Assembly (NCBI RefSeq): GCF_949987515.2
Contig: NC_082689.1
Span: 62,081,246 to 62,145,245 of the forward strand
DNA from: Delphinus delphis
Lineage: Eukaryota; Chordata; Mammalia; Artiodactyla; Delphinidae
Length of the DNA: 64,000 nt
Direction: 5' to 3'
A model generated the notes under the pieces. It saw only the letters and a program-made list of their open reading frames with translations, was not told where the DNA came from and searched no databases. Shown piece by piece: positions 1-12,060 of the stretch. Positions within the stretch are counted from its first letter, which is position 1; each line of letters starts with the position of its first letter. The translations under genes and the position numbers were made by a program.

Positions 1-1623
1 TTAAAAAAAAGAAAGAAAAGACTTTAGATACAGCAGGAAATCTTCCAATGATAGTTTTCAACGGGTGGTAGGTTTTAAAGTGTCTCTAGGCCTTCCGGAA
101 TGGACGGTAGACAATTAGCCTGCCTCTTGCCTGAGAAATCAGACTAATTACTAGTGAGGCTTGGCTAATGGGGTCCTCCGGGAACTCCCTTCCTAAACGA
201 GAAATCTCTAACTTTTCACAAAAACTCAATCTCATTTGTGCTGCTGATTCCTAATATTTCTAAATAAATGCTTGGCCTCTGGGCTTTTGTAGTCAAATAA
301 CCCAAATCAAACCAGGCTGCTGTGCCAGGAGAAAAATTTATTTTGTGTGAATCTGCTGGAAGAAATGTTTAGAATCAGTTTGGAATCACCATAGGCAAAG
401 GCTAGCTGTAGCCCATTCTGAGGCAAGTTTTGTGGACCTGGGCTAAGAAGTGAGTTTGCCCCATTTGGGCTGAAATGCCTTGTTGAGATGCTCAAACAGT
501 AAACACTGGCATGTTTCAGAGTCCCCAGTGTGCAAGAGGCTGGCTAGTCCCCTGACCCCAAGTCAACTGCCACACATAGGCAGGTTCAGGGTTCTGTGTC
601 TAAGGCAGAGGAGACAAAGTCCAGGGAAGCCAGTTACCTGCCCTGCATCAACCTAGAAAGGAGGCAAAAGAGCCTCAGAAGGTAGAGGAGTTTGAGGCAT
701 AGGGCACCTTAATAATGACAGGGCCATCCACCAACGGGAGGTCATTTGAAGACAGCCAAACTTGAAGCAGAGATACATGTAAACGCTGAGAGGAGGAGAG
801 GGAGAAGCAAGTCAGAGTTCAGCAGAAGTCTGGAGAGGATTCCAAAAGTGACCCGGAGCTGAGATGTGACCTACAGAGCTGGCTGGAGGGACCTGCTCCA
901 GGAGAATCTCCAGTGACGTTGGTGGGGATACTGGAATGGTCTACCTACAAGTCCTCCCTTCGTAGTTCTCCCTCATCAAGGACTCACACAACAACGACTC
1001 TTGAAATACAGGGTCAGAGTGGAACTTGGGATTCCTTTTATAATATTAAAATACACTAAATTACTTAGATGACCCCATGTTCTTCCTCTGTTATTTTATT
1101 TTATTTTTCCTCTGTTATATTTTTACCAGCTCCTTTGGTTCTTTCCAGAAACTTTAAGAAGGGATGGTTGTCCACCCATAGCTGCTTGGGATATTCTGCA
1201 TCTCCAATCTATCCTGACTATGGAATGGAAAACATCCTTCTTTTTGGCTTAATAAAGGTACCATCCCATTTTTTTTTTTCAAAGAAAAAAATTGGTAGAA
1301 GATTTCAAGAAGATAAAACAAAGAAGGACAGAAATAGTTTCAGGACATAGGTTTTCATTGTAATGCAAGTGTTTGGCCAAAGTGTCCAGTAAACCCCAGT
1401 TTCTTTCCCTCTCCTCCACTCCTTCACTTGGCCTAGAACAACCTGACCAAAATCATCTTTAAATCCTTCAGCATCTCCATTCTCCAGTTTCATTCTTAGC
1501 GTTATGTACCTCCCCTCCAGGAAATAAGCTTAGGCAGAGGCCTCAGTCACCACTGTAAGACTATAAAGGTCATTAAAGGTCTGTCCCTAGGGAGAGCAAG
1601 AAAGACTCTCATTTCTCAGTGAC
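1..1623. other. Unassigned intergenic sequence
   Basis: I see no gene and no clear repeat. Short open frames here lack any family resemblance or splice structure. It is presumably old intergenic DNA downstream of UBR3. Confidence 0.6.
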
Positions 1624-1800
1624 CATGGCTCTCAACCCATAGTATACATATGGACCACTTGGGGAACTTGTTAAAATGCATAATCCGGAAGCTTCTTTCA
1701 GATTCAGTCTGGGTGGGTCTCAGGAATCCGCATTTTTAAAATTCTAGTAGTTAAATCTGAGTAATTCTGATTCAGGTATAAAGAAGACACGTCTGAAAGC
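1624..1800 (+). repeat. hAT-Charlie MER5A-like fossil
   Basis: The stretch has the mirrored layout of MER5A-type elements: a CTCAACC-like start, GGGGAACTTGTTAAAATG, a central GATTCAG...GGGTCTC block, then GCATTTTTAAAATTCT and a tail reading back toward the start. It is strongly diverged, which fits an old mammal-wide non-autonomous DNA transposon. Confidence 0.6.
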
Positions 1801-2690
1801 CTGTTTTAGGGCTACATCAACATGACAGTGAACTTAGAGAACTGGTACCAACTCCTAAGAGAAGTAAAGGATCATTTCCCTCTACTTCTCTAGACCAAAA
1901 AGAAGTGATTCCCAGGATCTGGACCCTCAAAAGTCTCCCTGGTTCAATCCTCCCTCTCCAAGACGGCACTCTGTGACCTCCGTTACCCACAACAGCTGCT
2001 GCCTCCTTTTAAAGATCACAAAAGAGCGAGATTCCACAGCCTCCCAGGCAAAGTCATTCCAGTGTTTAATTGCCCTTCAGTTCAGTTCTTTACATTTAAT
2101 CAATTGTCTCATTGCAAGACTTAACAACTCATGCTCTGTTCTCTGTGGAGATGGAAAAACAACAAGCTACTGTACAATTTCTAACCCTTCATTGTATCAG
2201 AGTGTTGAAGCCAAAAGGGATTGCAGATATTATCTGACATGACCCTTTTATGCTACCTATGAGAATGCTTGTCCAAAGACATGTATATATTCAGTGGGTT
2301 TTAGTTTCCGTTGCCTACAGAACATCAAAAGGAAGCTGTCCAGGAAGTAAAGGTAGCTTTACTAGCTCCCAATACTCTGTATTTTCTATTCTATTCTGTT
2401 GCCCTAATTTGGGGATGGGAGAATCCTCTTAGCCTTCTCTGTTTCAGAATACACATATAAACTCCTTCATTATTCCTCCAAAAAATGTATATTCCATTCT
2501 TGTAATCATTTTAGCTGTTTGTCTTCAGATTTTCCTTTGCTCCAAATAGGGTTGCCTGATATAGCAAATAAAAACTGAGGATACCTAGTTAAATTTGAAC
2601 TTCAGATAAACAACTAATAATTTTTAGTAAATATTCTCCATGCAATATTTGCGACATGCCTACACTTAAAAAAAAAAATGTTGTTTATCT
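1801..2690. other. Unassigned intergenic sequence
   Basis: No coding signal is seen. Around 2030-2240 the text vaguely resembles an old LINE 3' end, but not enough to assign. Confidence 0.5.
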
Positions 2691-2704
2691 AAAATTCAGT
2701 TTTT

Positions 2705-2914
2705 GGGCTTCCCTGGTGGCACAGTGGTTGAGAGTCCGCCTGCCGATTCAGGGGACACGGGTTCGTGCCCCGGTCCGGGAAGATCCCACATGCCGTGGAG
2801 CAGCTGGGCCTGTGAGCCATGGCTGCTGAGCCTGCGCGTCCCGAGCCTGTGCTCTGCAACGGGAGAGGCCACAGCAGTGAGAGGCCCGCGTACCGCGAAA
2901 ATAAATAAATAAAT
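2705..2914 (+). mobile_element. CHR-type tRNA-derived SINE, 14-bp target duplication
   Basis: A complete element of about 210 bp, starting GGGCTTCCCTGG and ending GCGTACCGC plus an AAAT-repeat tail. It contains tRNA-like box A (near TGGTTGAGAGTCC) and box B (GGTTCGTGCCC) sequences for RNA polymerase III. Identical 14-bp flanks (AAAATTCAGTTTTT at 2691-2704 and 2915-2928) show LINE-driven insertion. It has no protein function, and open frames inside it are chance. Confidence 0.95.
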
Positions 2915-3049
2915 AAAATTCAGTTTTTACAGGGAATCCTGTATTTGATCTGGCAACTCTCATTCAAACATTCTAGAAGTATATCAATTAAAACTAGACA
3001 CAGAACTCTTCCTATCTTTAGCAATTCGTCATAGTCACTAAGGACACTC

Positions 3050-3370
3050 CCACCTCGTGGTCTTTACATTTGAAGCTCCCTCTGCTAGAGTGTTCTGCCC
3101 CCAAATATCTGTGTGGTTTCATCCCCCACTTCAGATCACTGTTCAAATTTCTACTTAAAGAGGTATACTCCCTCGCCATCTTATAGAAACCTCAGCATCA
3201 CCTTTCATCCTTCTTATCCTGATTGACTTTTATCACCTGCCATGTTTATATAATTTATATAGTTTTTATCTTCTCCCTTAGAGTATGAACTCCATGACAG
3301 CAGGCATTTGGCTTTATTCATTGCTATATCCCTAACATGTAGAACAGTGCCTCACCTACAACAGGTCTAT
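3050..3370 (-). repeat. L2 LINE 3' end fragment
   Basis: The text reads as the antisense of the L2 3' end: CTCCATGACAGCAGG, then ATTCATTGCTATATCCC, then AGAACAGTGCCTCACC. It is diverged, as expected for this ancient family. Confidence 0.6.
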
Positions 3371-3900
3371 ATATTAGTTATTTAATGCTGCATTAAAAAG
3401 TACCCCAAAGTTTAGTGGCTTAAACAATAATCTCTTACTGTTTCTGAGGTCAGGAATTCAGGAGTTGCTTGGCTAAGTGGCTCTGGCCAAGAGCCTCATG
3501 AAGTTGTGATCATGTTGGCTAAAGCTACAGGCATCTAAAGACTTGATTGGGGCTAGAGGATCCACGGCCAAGGCGGCTCACTCATGTGACTGGAAGACGA
3601 CGCGGGCTCTTGGCAGGAGGGTTCAATCCCTTTCCATGCCAGCCTCCTCACAGGGCTACTATGGTGCCTGTGTGAGGTTGTCTTCAGTCATACACTGTCG
3701 CTTCCTTCATATTCTACTGATCACATAGGCCACCTCTGATTCGATGTAGGAATAAACCTATATTACTTTTCTACTGCTGCATAACAAATTACCACAAAAG
3801 GAGCAGCTTAAAAGCACACAAATCTGTTATTTATAAGTCAGAAGCCTGTGCAGGACTCTTTAGGCTTTTTGCTTAGGATCTCACAAAGCTGAAAACAGAA
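3370..3900. repeat. Ancient dispersed repeat, possibly LTR-derived (MaLR-like)
   Basis: Two segments start with the same module (TGCTGCATTAAAAAGTACC near 3391 and CTGCTGCATAACAAATTACC near 3774). They continue with TTAGTGGCTTAAAC and a GTCAGGAATTCAGGAG block seen in widespread old mammalian repeats. I cannot name the family with certainty. It has no coding content. Confidence 0.4.
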
Positions 3901-5593
3901 ACATACACTCACGTAGAGAAAACAAATTCTAAAATTATAGACCTAACTCTAAACATAATAATTAAATGTAAGTGGTGTAAATATGCAGTTAAAAGATAGA
4001 TATTATCAGAATGAATTTTTTTAAATGTCCCAACTATATGCTGTACCCAAGAAACTAACTTCACATATGATGATATAGGTAAATTTAAAGTAAAAGGATG
4101 AAATGATGTATCATGCACACATTTTCAAAAAAGAAAAAAACAAAAACTGAGTGGTTATGTTAATTGTAGACAAAGCGGACTTCAGAACAAAGAAAATGAC
4201 CAGGCACAAAGAAGGACATTCTGTAATGATACAATGATCACTTCACCAAGAAGACATAACAATTCTAAGTGTGTATGCACCAAACAATAGAGCTTTAAAC
4301 ATAAAGCAAAAACACAAGAACAGAAAAGAGAAATATCCACAATTATAGTTGGAGACTTGACACTCCTCAGTTATTGACTGAAGTAGTACACAGAAAATTT
4401 GCAAGATTATAGAATTGCTGGTGTGAACAATTACCATTGGCAATTGAACAGCACCATCAGCCACTGGCATCTAATTGATGTTCATAGAATTCTCAACCCA
4501 ACAACAGCAAAATATGTATTTTTTTTCAAGTACACATACAACATTCACCAAGATAGACCACATACTGGGTCATAAAAGAAACCTTAACAAATTTAAAAGA
4601 ATTGAAATCATACAATATATGTTCTTTGACAATAATGTCATTAAACTATAAGTCAACAACAGAAAGAAAACCCAGTAAAATCTCCAAACAGTAAACGCTT
4701 ACTTTCGAAAAAAAATCTCAAGCCAATAATCTAAGCTTCCACCTTAATAAACTAGAAAAAGAGGAGAAAAATAAGCCCAAAGGAAACAGAGGAAGGAAAT
4801 GCTAAAACATAGAAATCAATAAAAAAACAATAGGGAAAAATCACAAAATCAAAAGCTAGTTCTTTGAAAATAACAATAAGATTGACGGACATCTTCAAAG
4901 ACCGAAAAGAAAACAAAAATAAAAAACACAAATTCCCAATATCAGGAATGAAAGGATATCACTATAGATTCAATATGCATTAGTAGGATAATGAGTAAAT
5001 ACTATGAACATCTCAATTTTTTTAATTAGATAAAATGAACCAATTTCTTAAAAAATCACACTACCAAAACTCACCCTAAATGAAATAAATAACCTACATA
5101 ATCTTAAAACTATTAAATCCATGGTTAAAACGTTCTGAAAAAGAAATTCCCATGCCCAGACTGTTTCACTGGTAAATTCCACCTGACACTTAAAGAAGAA
5201 ATAGCACACATTCTACACAATGTTCTTCCAGAAAGCAGAAAAAGATGGAATAATTCCCAACTTATTTTATGACACTAGCACTACACTGATACAACAGTAC
5301 AAGCAAAGTCCAGGCTAATATACCTCATAAATATAGATGTAAAAATCTTCAGTGAAATATTAGCTAACCAAATTCAGCAATATAAAAAAATAATGGTATA
5401 CCACCACCAAGTGGAGTTCATCCTAGAAATGCAAGGCTGGTTTCAATAATCAAAAATCAATCAATGTAATCCACTCTATCAACAGTCTAAAGGCAGCACC
5501 AATTGATGCAGAAAAGGAATGTGACAAAATTTTACATCTATTCATGATTAAAACTTTCAGCAGACTAGAAAGAGAAAGGAACTTCTTTTAAAG

Positions 5594-5827
5594 CAGTGAT
5601 CCCCAAGCTTTTTGGCACCAGGGACCAGTTTCGTGGAAGACAATTTTTCCACGGGCGAGGTGTGGGAGGGGCAGTGGTTCAGGAGGTAATGTGAGCGATG
5701 GGGAGTGATGGGGAGCAGCAGATGAAGCTTTGCTCGCTCACCCGCTGCTCACCTCCTGCTGTGCGGCCTGGTTCTTAACAGGCCACCAACCAGTAGTGGT
5801 CTGTGGCCCAGGGACTGGGGACCCCTG
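5594..5827. mobile_element. hAT-like non-autonomous DNA transposon with 8-bp duplication
   Basis: A 234-bp element whose ends are inverted (CAGTGATCCCCA at the start and TGGGGACCCCTG at the end). It is flanked by 8-bp near-identical repeats (TTTTAAAG at 5586-5593 and TATTAAAG at 5828-5835). CAGxG termini and 8-bp duplications are hAT hallmarks. It sits inside the older L1 and encodes nothing. Confidence 0.75.
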
Positions 5828-5845
5828 TATTAAAGGACATCTACA

Positions 5846-6200
5846 GGACTTCCCTGGTAGCTCAGTTGTTGAGAGTCCACCTGCCAATGCAGGGGACACG
5901 GGTTCGAGCCCTGGTCCGGGAAGATCCCACATGCCTCAGAGCAACAAAGCCCATGCACCACAACTACTGAGCCTGCGCTCTAGAGCCCATGAGCCACAAC
6001 AACTGAGCCCGCGTGCCACAACTACTAAAGCCCACACGCCTAGAGCCAGTGCTCCACAACAAGAGAAGCCACCGCAATGAGAAGCCCACGTACTGCAATG
6101 AAGACTAGCCCCTGCTCACTGCAACTAGAGAAAGCCCATGCACGGCAATGAAGACCTAACGCAGCCAAAAATAAAATTAAAATTAAAAAATAAAAATAAA
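5846..6200 (+). mobile_element. Longer, older CHR-type tRNA SINE
   Basis: About 350 bp, starting GGACTTCCCTGGTAGC and carrying a box-B-like GGTTCGAGCCC. It has repeated CCACAACTACTGAGCC modules and ends CGCAGCCAAAAATAAA. It is longer than the 210-bp copies, so it represents the ancestral subfamily. Flanks share a short ATCTACA repeat. It is inserted into L1 sequence only 18 bp past the hAT element. Confidence 0.85.
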
Positions 6201-7409
6201 GGTGATCTACAAAAAACCTCTGCCTAACATCATACCTAGTGGTGAAAGGCTGAATACTCTCCCCTTAGATCAGGAACAAGGGAAAGATGTCTGCTCTTAC
6301 CACTCCTATTCAGTATCATACTTGACATCCTAGCTACTGCAATGAGGCTATAAAAAGTAATAAAAGCCTTACAAGTTAGAAAGGAAAAAACTGTCCCCAT
6401 TCACAGACAGTATGATTGCCCTCAAGGAAGAATCTGAGAAAGCTACAAAAAGCTCCTAGAACTAATAAGTGAGTTTGATAAGGTCACAAGATACAAGACC
6501 AACACACAAAAATAATTCAACTTCTATATATTAGCAATGAACAATTAGAAACTCAATTTTTTAAAAAAATACTACTTACAAAATGAAATCTTTATCAAGT
6601 ACAAATATAATAATCAGCCTTAGATTGTTTTTCAAACTCCTACTATACGAAAGCCTTTAAAAGTTCTAAAGTTCAAAAATAGACAAAACTAAGCCATGGT
6701 GTTAGAAGACAATAGGTCTTTGATGAGGAGAAAGGATGCAGCATTTGGGGCAGGGCACAGGGGGATTTCTGGTTTCTCTGGTAGTATTCCATTTCTTGAC
6801 TTGGGTGATGATATGTTTACTTTGTGACAATTCATTAAAGTAAACAACTATGAATTGTGTACTTTTCTGAATATGCATTCAACATCAACTTTTTAATAGT
6901 AATGATAAACATAAAAAGAAAGTATAGAGGACTATCATTTGTTGAAACATTTGTAAAACTGCATTTTGAAGTTACAATTTGCATTTGGCATTAACCAGAA
7001 TGATCTGAGAAGTATGTTGATTTAATTTAACCTTACCTAATTTACAAAGATCATTAGATCTCCATAAAATCCTTTTGTTTCATAAAATTTTCCTCACCCT
7101 CACCCATATTTCCCTCACCATCATTACCTATCAAAGACAGCAACTGTTGTTACAATGGTAACGTTAATCGTCCTCACAAAACTTGAGGATGCTTTCATTT
7201 GGGGGGGGTGGGGTCTTAGGGTCAGAGAGTTGGGATAATCATCTTCCACCTACACAATGTCCATCTTTTGTCTTGTTTCCAGCATCCCCAATTCTATTTC
7301 CCACTCTGTCCTCCCCCTGCCCCCAAACATAAGGACCTAGAGAATGTTTCCTTGATATTATCTTTGGATGTTAATATACTCTTTAAAATTACAAAGGGTA
7401 CAAAGTTAC

Positions 7410-7700
7410 AGTTATACAGGATGAAGAACTCCTGGAGATCTAATGTACAGCATGATGATTACAGATAATAAAACTGTATTGTATACTTGAACTTTGCTAA
7501 GAGAGTAGATCTTAAATGTTCTCACCACACAGACACAAAAACCGGTAACTATGTGAGGTGATGAATATGTTAATTAGCTTGATTGTGGTAATCATTTCAC
7601 AATGTATACCTGCATCAAAACATTACATTGTACACCATAAATATATATATACATAATTTTCATTATATGTCAATTATACCTCAATAAAGCTGGAAAATTA
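7410..7700 (+). repeat. L1M 3' UTR fragment
   Basis: It contains typical old L1 3' text: ACTGTATTGTATACTTGAA, GCTAAGAGAGTAGATC, GTGATGAATATGTTAATTAG, and an end at ACCTCAATAAAGCTGG. There is no coding potential. The 6926-7409 stretch before it shows nothing I can name. Confidence 0.7.
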
Positions 7701-7739
7701 TGTTTTTATGTGTATAAATTTTTAATTTACATAAATGGT

Positions 7740-8160
7740 TTGTGCTATAAATATTATTCTTTTTTCACCCAACACCACGGTTTTGAACAATCATCTCTCC
7801 AGCTATGTACGCTTATAGTTCATTATTTCTGACTGCTACAGAACTTACTCAATGTGTATCTACTACTTCTGTGATGAATAATAAAAAAGCACTGTAAACC
7901 TCCTACCCATGTCCTACGCAAAAAGATTCTCTGTAATAAATATCCGGGGTTGGGATAGCTGGGTCACAAATCATGTATATTCATCTTTGCTAGGTACTGC
8001 CAGAACACCACCCTCTAGTAGAATATCTCATGATGCTTTCGGTTTGTATTTCCCTGTTAGCGAGGTTGAGTATTTCCTTCATAGACATATTAGTCATTTA
8101 GGTTACTGGTTTTGTGAATTGCCTATTCATATCTTTTGCCCATTTTTCTACTAGGCTTCT
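7740..8160 (-). repeat. Old L1 ORF2/3' fragment, antisense
   Basis: The text GGTTGGGATAGCTGGGTC followed by CCACCCTCTAGTAG, then TTTTGCCCATTTTTCTACT, is the usual antisense reading of old L1 3' ORF2. The 81-residue plus-strand open frame here is a shadow of this relic. Confidence 0.55.
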
Positions 8161-8349
8161 AAGTACTTTTTACTGATTTAAATAAGTCTTCCCCAAAGCA
8201 CAAAGTAAACAGTTGATAATTCTGACATCAAAATTAAGCATTTCTCTTCCATGAATAACACTATGGGCAAAACTCAAAGTAAACAGACAGTTAACCAAAT
8301 GGAGGAAGATACTGCAGCATCTAAAACATCAAGGGAGTCTCCATTCTAA

Positions 8350-8515
8350 CTTATTCAATCCTCCCAATGAGCCCAGAAGTCAGTGCCCTTAAAACTCCCA
8401 TTTTATAGGTGAGAAAACTGAGACCAGAGACACTATATAACTTACCCATGATCAGAGAGCTAATTAGATGATTCTTCGATTCAAAGGTCTGCTCTGGGAC
8501 TCCTGGTTTCCGTTT
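8350..8515 (+). repeat. MIR SINE fragment
   Basis: It contains the MIR core-like run CCCATTTTATAGGTGAGAAAACTGAGACC, described here across 8397-8425, followed by the AACTTACCCATGATCAGAG segment. It is diverged and ancient. Confidence 0.7.
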
Positions 8516-9208
8516 CCACAAGCAAGGAGCTTGAGTAGCCACTTGGTCTTAAGAAGTAAAAAGCTGACAGGCTGAAAAGTCAACTCTCTTGGATCCATAA
8601 GAGAGGGGAGGACACAAGGCAAACTGCAGCCTCCAAGCCTGGAGAGACAGGCAAATACCGGGCGTTGTAGTTGCTGGAGCAGACTCACAAGCAGAAACAG
8701 CTGCGGGAGCCAGTGCCGGGGTAGGAAAACCTGAACTACAATCGACGGCTTGCTGGAGGCTCAGTGCGGACCACAGCTCTGAGAGTTAAAACTACCTAAG
8801 GACCTGGTCATGGGGGGCCCACAATACTGTTGAGATTTACCTCCAGGAGCTTGACCAGTTTCCCACAGTAAATATCAGAGAAAAATCCCTCATCCGTCTG
8901 TCAGCGGGAGGGGAAAAGCGCCACGCACTGCAACGCGTCAGAGCACTCTGAAATGCGCCAGACCACTCTGTTCTCTTTAACAAGGCCTGAACTCGGCGGG
9001 GAAAGTAGTTATCAGAGCCTGACCTGCTGGGGTACTTTCAGAGTCTACGTGACCAGGGGAAGGGAAATACCCAACTCCAGCCAGCTCTAAGCCATCCTGT
9101 ACCACTTCAGGGGGGAGAAAAAAATAACTGAGAAACCACCAAATACATCACGTCTGGCTATCAAGAAAAAATTACATGATGTACCAAAAGGTAAAAAAAC
9201 ACAACTTA

Positions 9209-9417
9209 GGGCTTCCCTGGTGGCGCAGTGGTTGAGAGTCCGCCTGCCGATGCAGAGGACACGGGTTTGTGCCCCGGTCCGGGAAGATCCCACACGGCCC
9301 GGAGCGGCTAGGCCCGTGAGCCATGGCCGCTGAGCCTGCGCGTCCGGAACCTGTGCTCCGCAGCGGAAGAGGCCACAACAGTGAGAGGCCCGCCTACCGC
9401 AAAAAAAAAAAAAAAAA
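9209..9417 (+). mobile_element. CHR-type SINE inserted in L1 ORF1 relic
   Basis: A full-length 210-bp class element beginning GGGCTTCCCTGGTGGCG, with pol III box sequences and an 18-base A-tail. It interrupts old L1 ORF1 sequence. Open frames on both strands are artefacts of its GC-rich body. Confidence 0.93.
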
Positions 9418-9558
9418 ACCTTAAAGAGACAGAGCAAGCATTTGAACCAGAGACGGCAGGGATGTTGGAATTATCAGACCAGGAATTTAAAACAACCGTG
9501 ATTAATATGCTAAGGCCTCTAATGGATAAAGTAGACAGCATGTAAGAACAGATGGAGA

Positions 9559-9770
9559 GGGCTTCCCTGGTGGCACAGTGGTTGAGAGTCCGCCTGCCGA
9601 TGCAGGGGACACGGGTTCGTGCCCCGGTCTGGGAAGATCCCATATGCCGCGGAGCGGCTGGGCCTGTGAGGCATGGCCGCTGAGCCCGTGCGTCCGGAGC
9701 CTGGGCTCCGCAAAGGGAGAAGCCACAACAGTGAGAGGCCCGCGTACCGCTAAAAAAAAAAAAAAAAAAA
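9559..9770 (+). mobile_element. CHR-type SINE with 12-bp target duplication
   Basis: A full-length element with a 20-base A-tail, flanked by AACAGATGGAGA at 9547-9558 and 9771-9782. It lies 141 bp from the previous SINE in the same orientation, in the same L1 relic. It begins GGGCTTCCCTGGTGGCACAG. Confidence 0.95.
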
Positions 9771-12060
9771 AACAGATGGAGAGTGTAGGTAGAGAGATGG
9801 AAATCCTAACAAAGCACCAAAAAGAAATGCTAGAGATAAAAAAACACTGGAACAGCAATGAATTAGGCCTTTGATAGGCATACGAGTAGACTGGACACAG
9901 TTGAGGAAAGAATCTCTGAGCTAGAGGATATAGAGAGAGAATCCTCAAAAACCAAAAAGCAAAGAGAACAAAGACTGAGAAGAAGAACAAACTATCCAAG
10001 GACTGTGGGACAACTACAAAAGGTGAAACATACACATAGGGCGAGTACAAGAGGGAGAAGGAGAGAAAGGAAGGGAAGAAATATCTGAAACAATAATGAC
10101 TGAGAATTTCCCCAATTTAGTATCAGACACCAAACCACAAATCCAATAATCTTAAGAACACCAAGCAGGATAAATGTCAAGAACAAACAAAATAAACTAC
10201 ACCTAGGCATATCATCTTCAGAAACTACAGAAAATTAAAGATAAAGGGAAAATCCTGAAAGAAGCCAGAAGGAAGAAACCTTTACCTATACAGAGGAGCA
10301 AAGATAAGAATTACCTCTGACTCCTCCTCAGAAACCATTCAAGCAAGAAGAGAATGGAGTGGAAGACCTAAAGTGTTGAAAGAAAAAATCCATCAGCCTA
10401 GAATTCTGTACCCTGTCAAATCATCCTTCAAAAATGAAAAAATAAGGGCTTTCTCAGGCAAATAAAAATTGAAGAAATTTGTTGTCCAGTAGATCTGCCT
10501 TGCAAGAAATATTAAAAGAAGTTCTTTAGAGAGAAGGAAAATAATATAGGTCAGAAACTTAGATCTGCATAAAGAAAGGATGAACATCAAAGAAAGAAGA
10601 AATGAAGTAAAATTAAAATTTTTATTTTTCTTATTCTTAATTAATCTAACAGATAACAGTGTTCAAAATAATAATAGCAACAATGTGTATTAGATTTTAT
10701 ACACACACATGCTTTTGTATACTTATATATAAGTGAAATGAATGACAGCAATGGTACAAGGGACTGGAGGAAGGAATTAGTATTATTTTGTTATTATAAG
10801 GCACTCATACCACCCATAAAGTGGTATAGTGTTATATGAAAACGGATTTGGGTTAATTGTAAATGTATATTGCAAACTCTAGGGCAACCATTTTTAAAAG
10901 TATTTTAAAAAAGAAGTATAACTGATACACTAAAAAAGAAAGAAAATGGAATCATATAAAATGCTCAATTAAAAGCACAAAAGGCAGGAAGAGTGGCAGA
11001 CAAAAATAGGAACAAAGAACAAGGTCAACAAATAGAAAACAGTAACAAATATGGTAGATATTAATTCAATTATATCAGTAATCACTTTGAATGTCAATGG
11101 TCTAAATGCACCAACTGAAAGACAGAGATTGTCAGAGTGGGTCAAAAAGCAGAACCCACCTGTATGTTCTCTACGAGACACTCACCTTAAATATAAAGAC
11201 CCATGTAGATTAAACATAAATGGATGAGGAATATGCCATGCTAACGCTAATGAAAGGAAAGCAAGAGTAGCTATACTAATTTCAGACAGAGCAGATTTCA
11301 AAGTAAGGAAAGTGATCAGGGATAAAGAAGGGCATTATATGGTGGTAAAGGGGTTAATTCTTTAAGAAGACGTAACAATTCTTAATGTGTATGTGCCTAA
11401 CAACAGATCATCAAACAGGCAAAAACTAATAGAAATGCAAGGAGAAATGGATGAATCCACTATCATAGCTGGAAACTTCAACACCCCTCTCTCAGAAATG
11501 GACAGATCCAGCAGACAGAAAATCAGTAAGGACACAGTTGAACTCAACAACACCATTACCAACTGGCTACAGCTGACATCTACAGACTACTTCATCCAAC
11601 AACAGCAGAAGACACAATTTCCTCAAGCTCTTATGGAACATTTACCAAGCTAGACCACATTCTGGGCCATAAAACACACTTAAACAAATTTAAAAGAACA
11701 GAAATCCTATGAAGTTTCTCTCAAACCACAAGGAATTAAACTAGAAAGCAATAACAGAAAGATAACTGGAAAATCCCAAAATATGTGCAGATTAAATAAT
11801 ACATTTCTAAATAACACCTGGGTCAAAGAAATCTCAAGAGAAATTTTAAAATATTTTGAACTAAAGAAAATGAAAACACAACTTATCAAAATTTGTGGGA
11901 TGCAGCAAAAGCAGTGCTCAGAGAGAAATTTATAGCATTGACTGCATTTATTAGAAAAGAAGAAAGATCTAAAATTAGTATTCTAAGTTTCCACCCTAGG
12001 AAACTAGAAAAAGAAGAGCAAATTAAGCCCAAAGTAAGCAGAAGAAAAGTCTATGCTTCT

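Larger units (their letters stand above)
4100..6925 (+). mobile_element. Old L1 (L1M type) ORF2 and 3' region, broken
   Basis: The plus strand reads degenerate L1 ORF2: endonuclease region near 4140-4500, reverse-transcriptase region near 5160-5580 and 6200-6560, then 3' UTR-like text to about 6925. Many stops and indels make it inactive. It is interrupted by an hAT-like element (5594-5827) and a tRNA SINE (5846-6200), both younger than the L1. Confidence 0.8.
8700..12060 (+). mobile_element. Old full-length-5' L1, 3' truncated, with two SINE insertions
   Basis: 5' UTR-like CpG-containing sequence (8700-9120) is followed by degenerate ORF1 text (about 9120-10450). A spacer comes next, then ORF2 starting near 11060 with an endonuclease-like ATCACTTTGAATGTCAATGG. 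It fades out near 12060, so most of the reverse transcriptase is gone. Stops and frameshifts are frequent. Two CHR SINEs sit in the ORF1 region. It is inactive. Confidence 0.8.

Noticed and set aside
2705..2914. Functional tRNA gene inside the SINE
   Set aside because: Box A and box B resemble a tRNA, but there is no cloverleaf with a proper acceptor stem; it is the SINE head.
3370..3900. Endogenous retrovirus with coding genes
   Set aside because: Only short LTR-like text is visible; no gag, pol or env-like frames occur here or at 16500-16704.
9172..9437. Overlapping 60-180 codon open frames on both strands over CHR SINEs (here and at 15447, 32006, 38321, 43156, 46199, 49776, 58939)
   Set aside because: They repeat nearly the same peptides at each SINE, run over tRNA-like sequence and A-tails, and have no splice or start support. 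They are artefacts of a GC-rich repeat.
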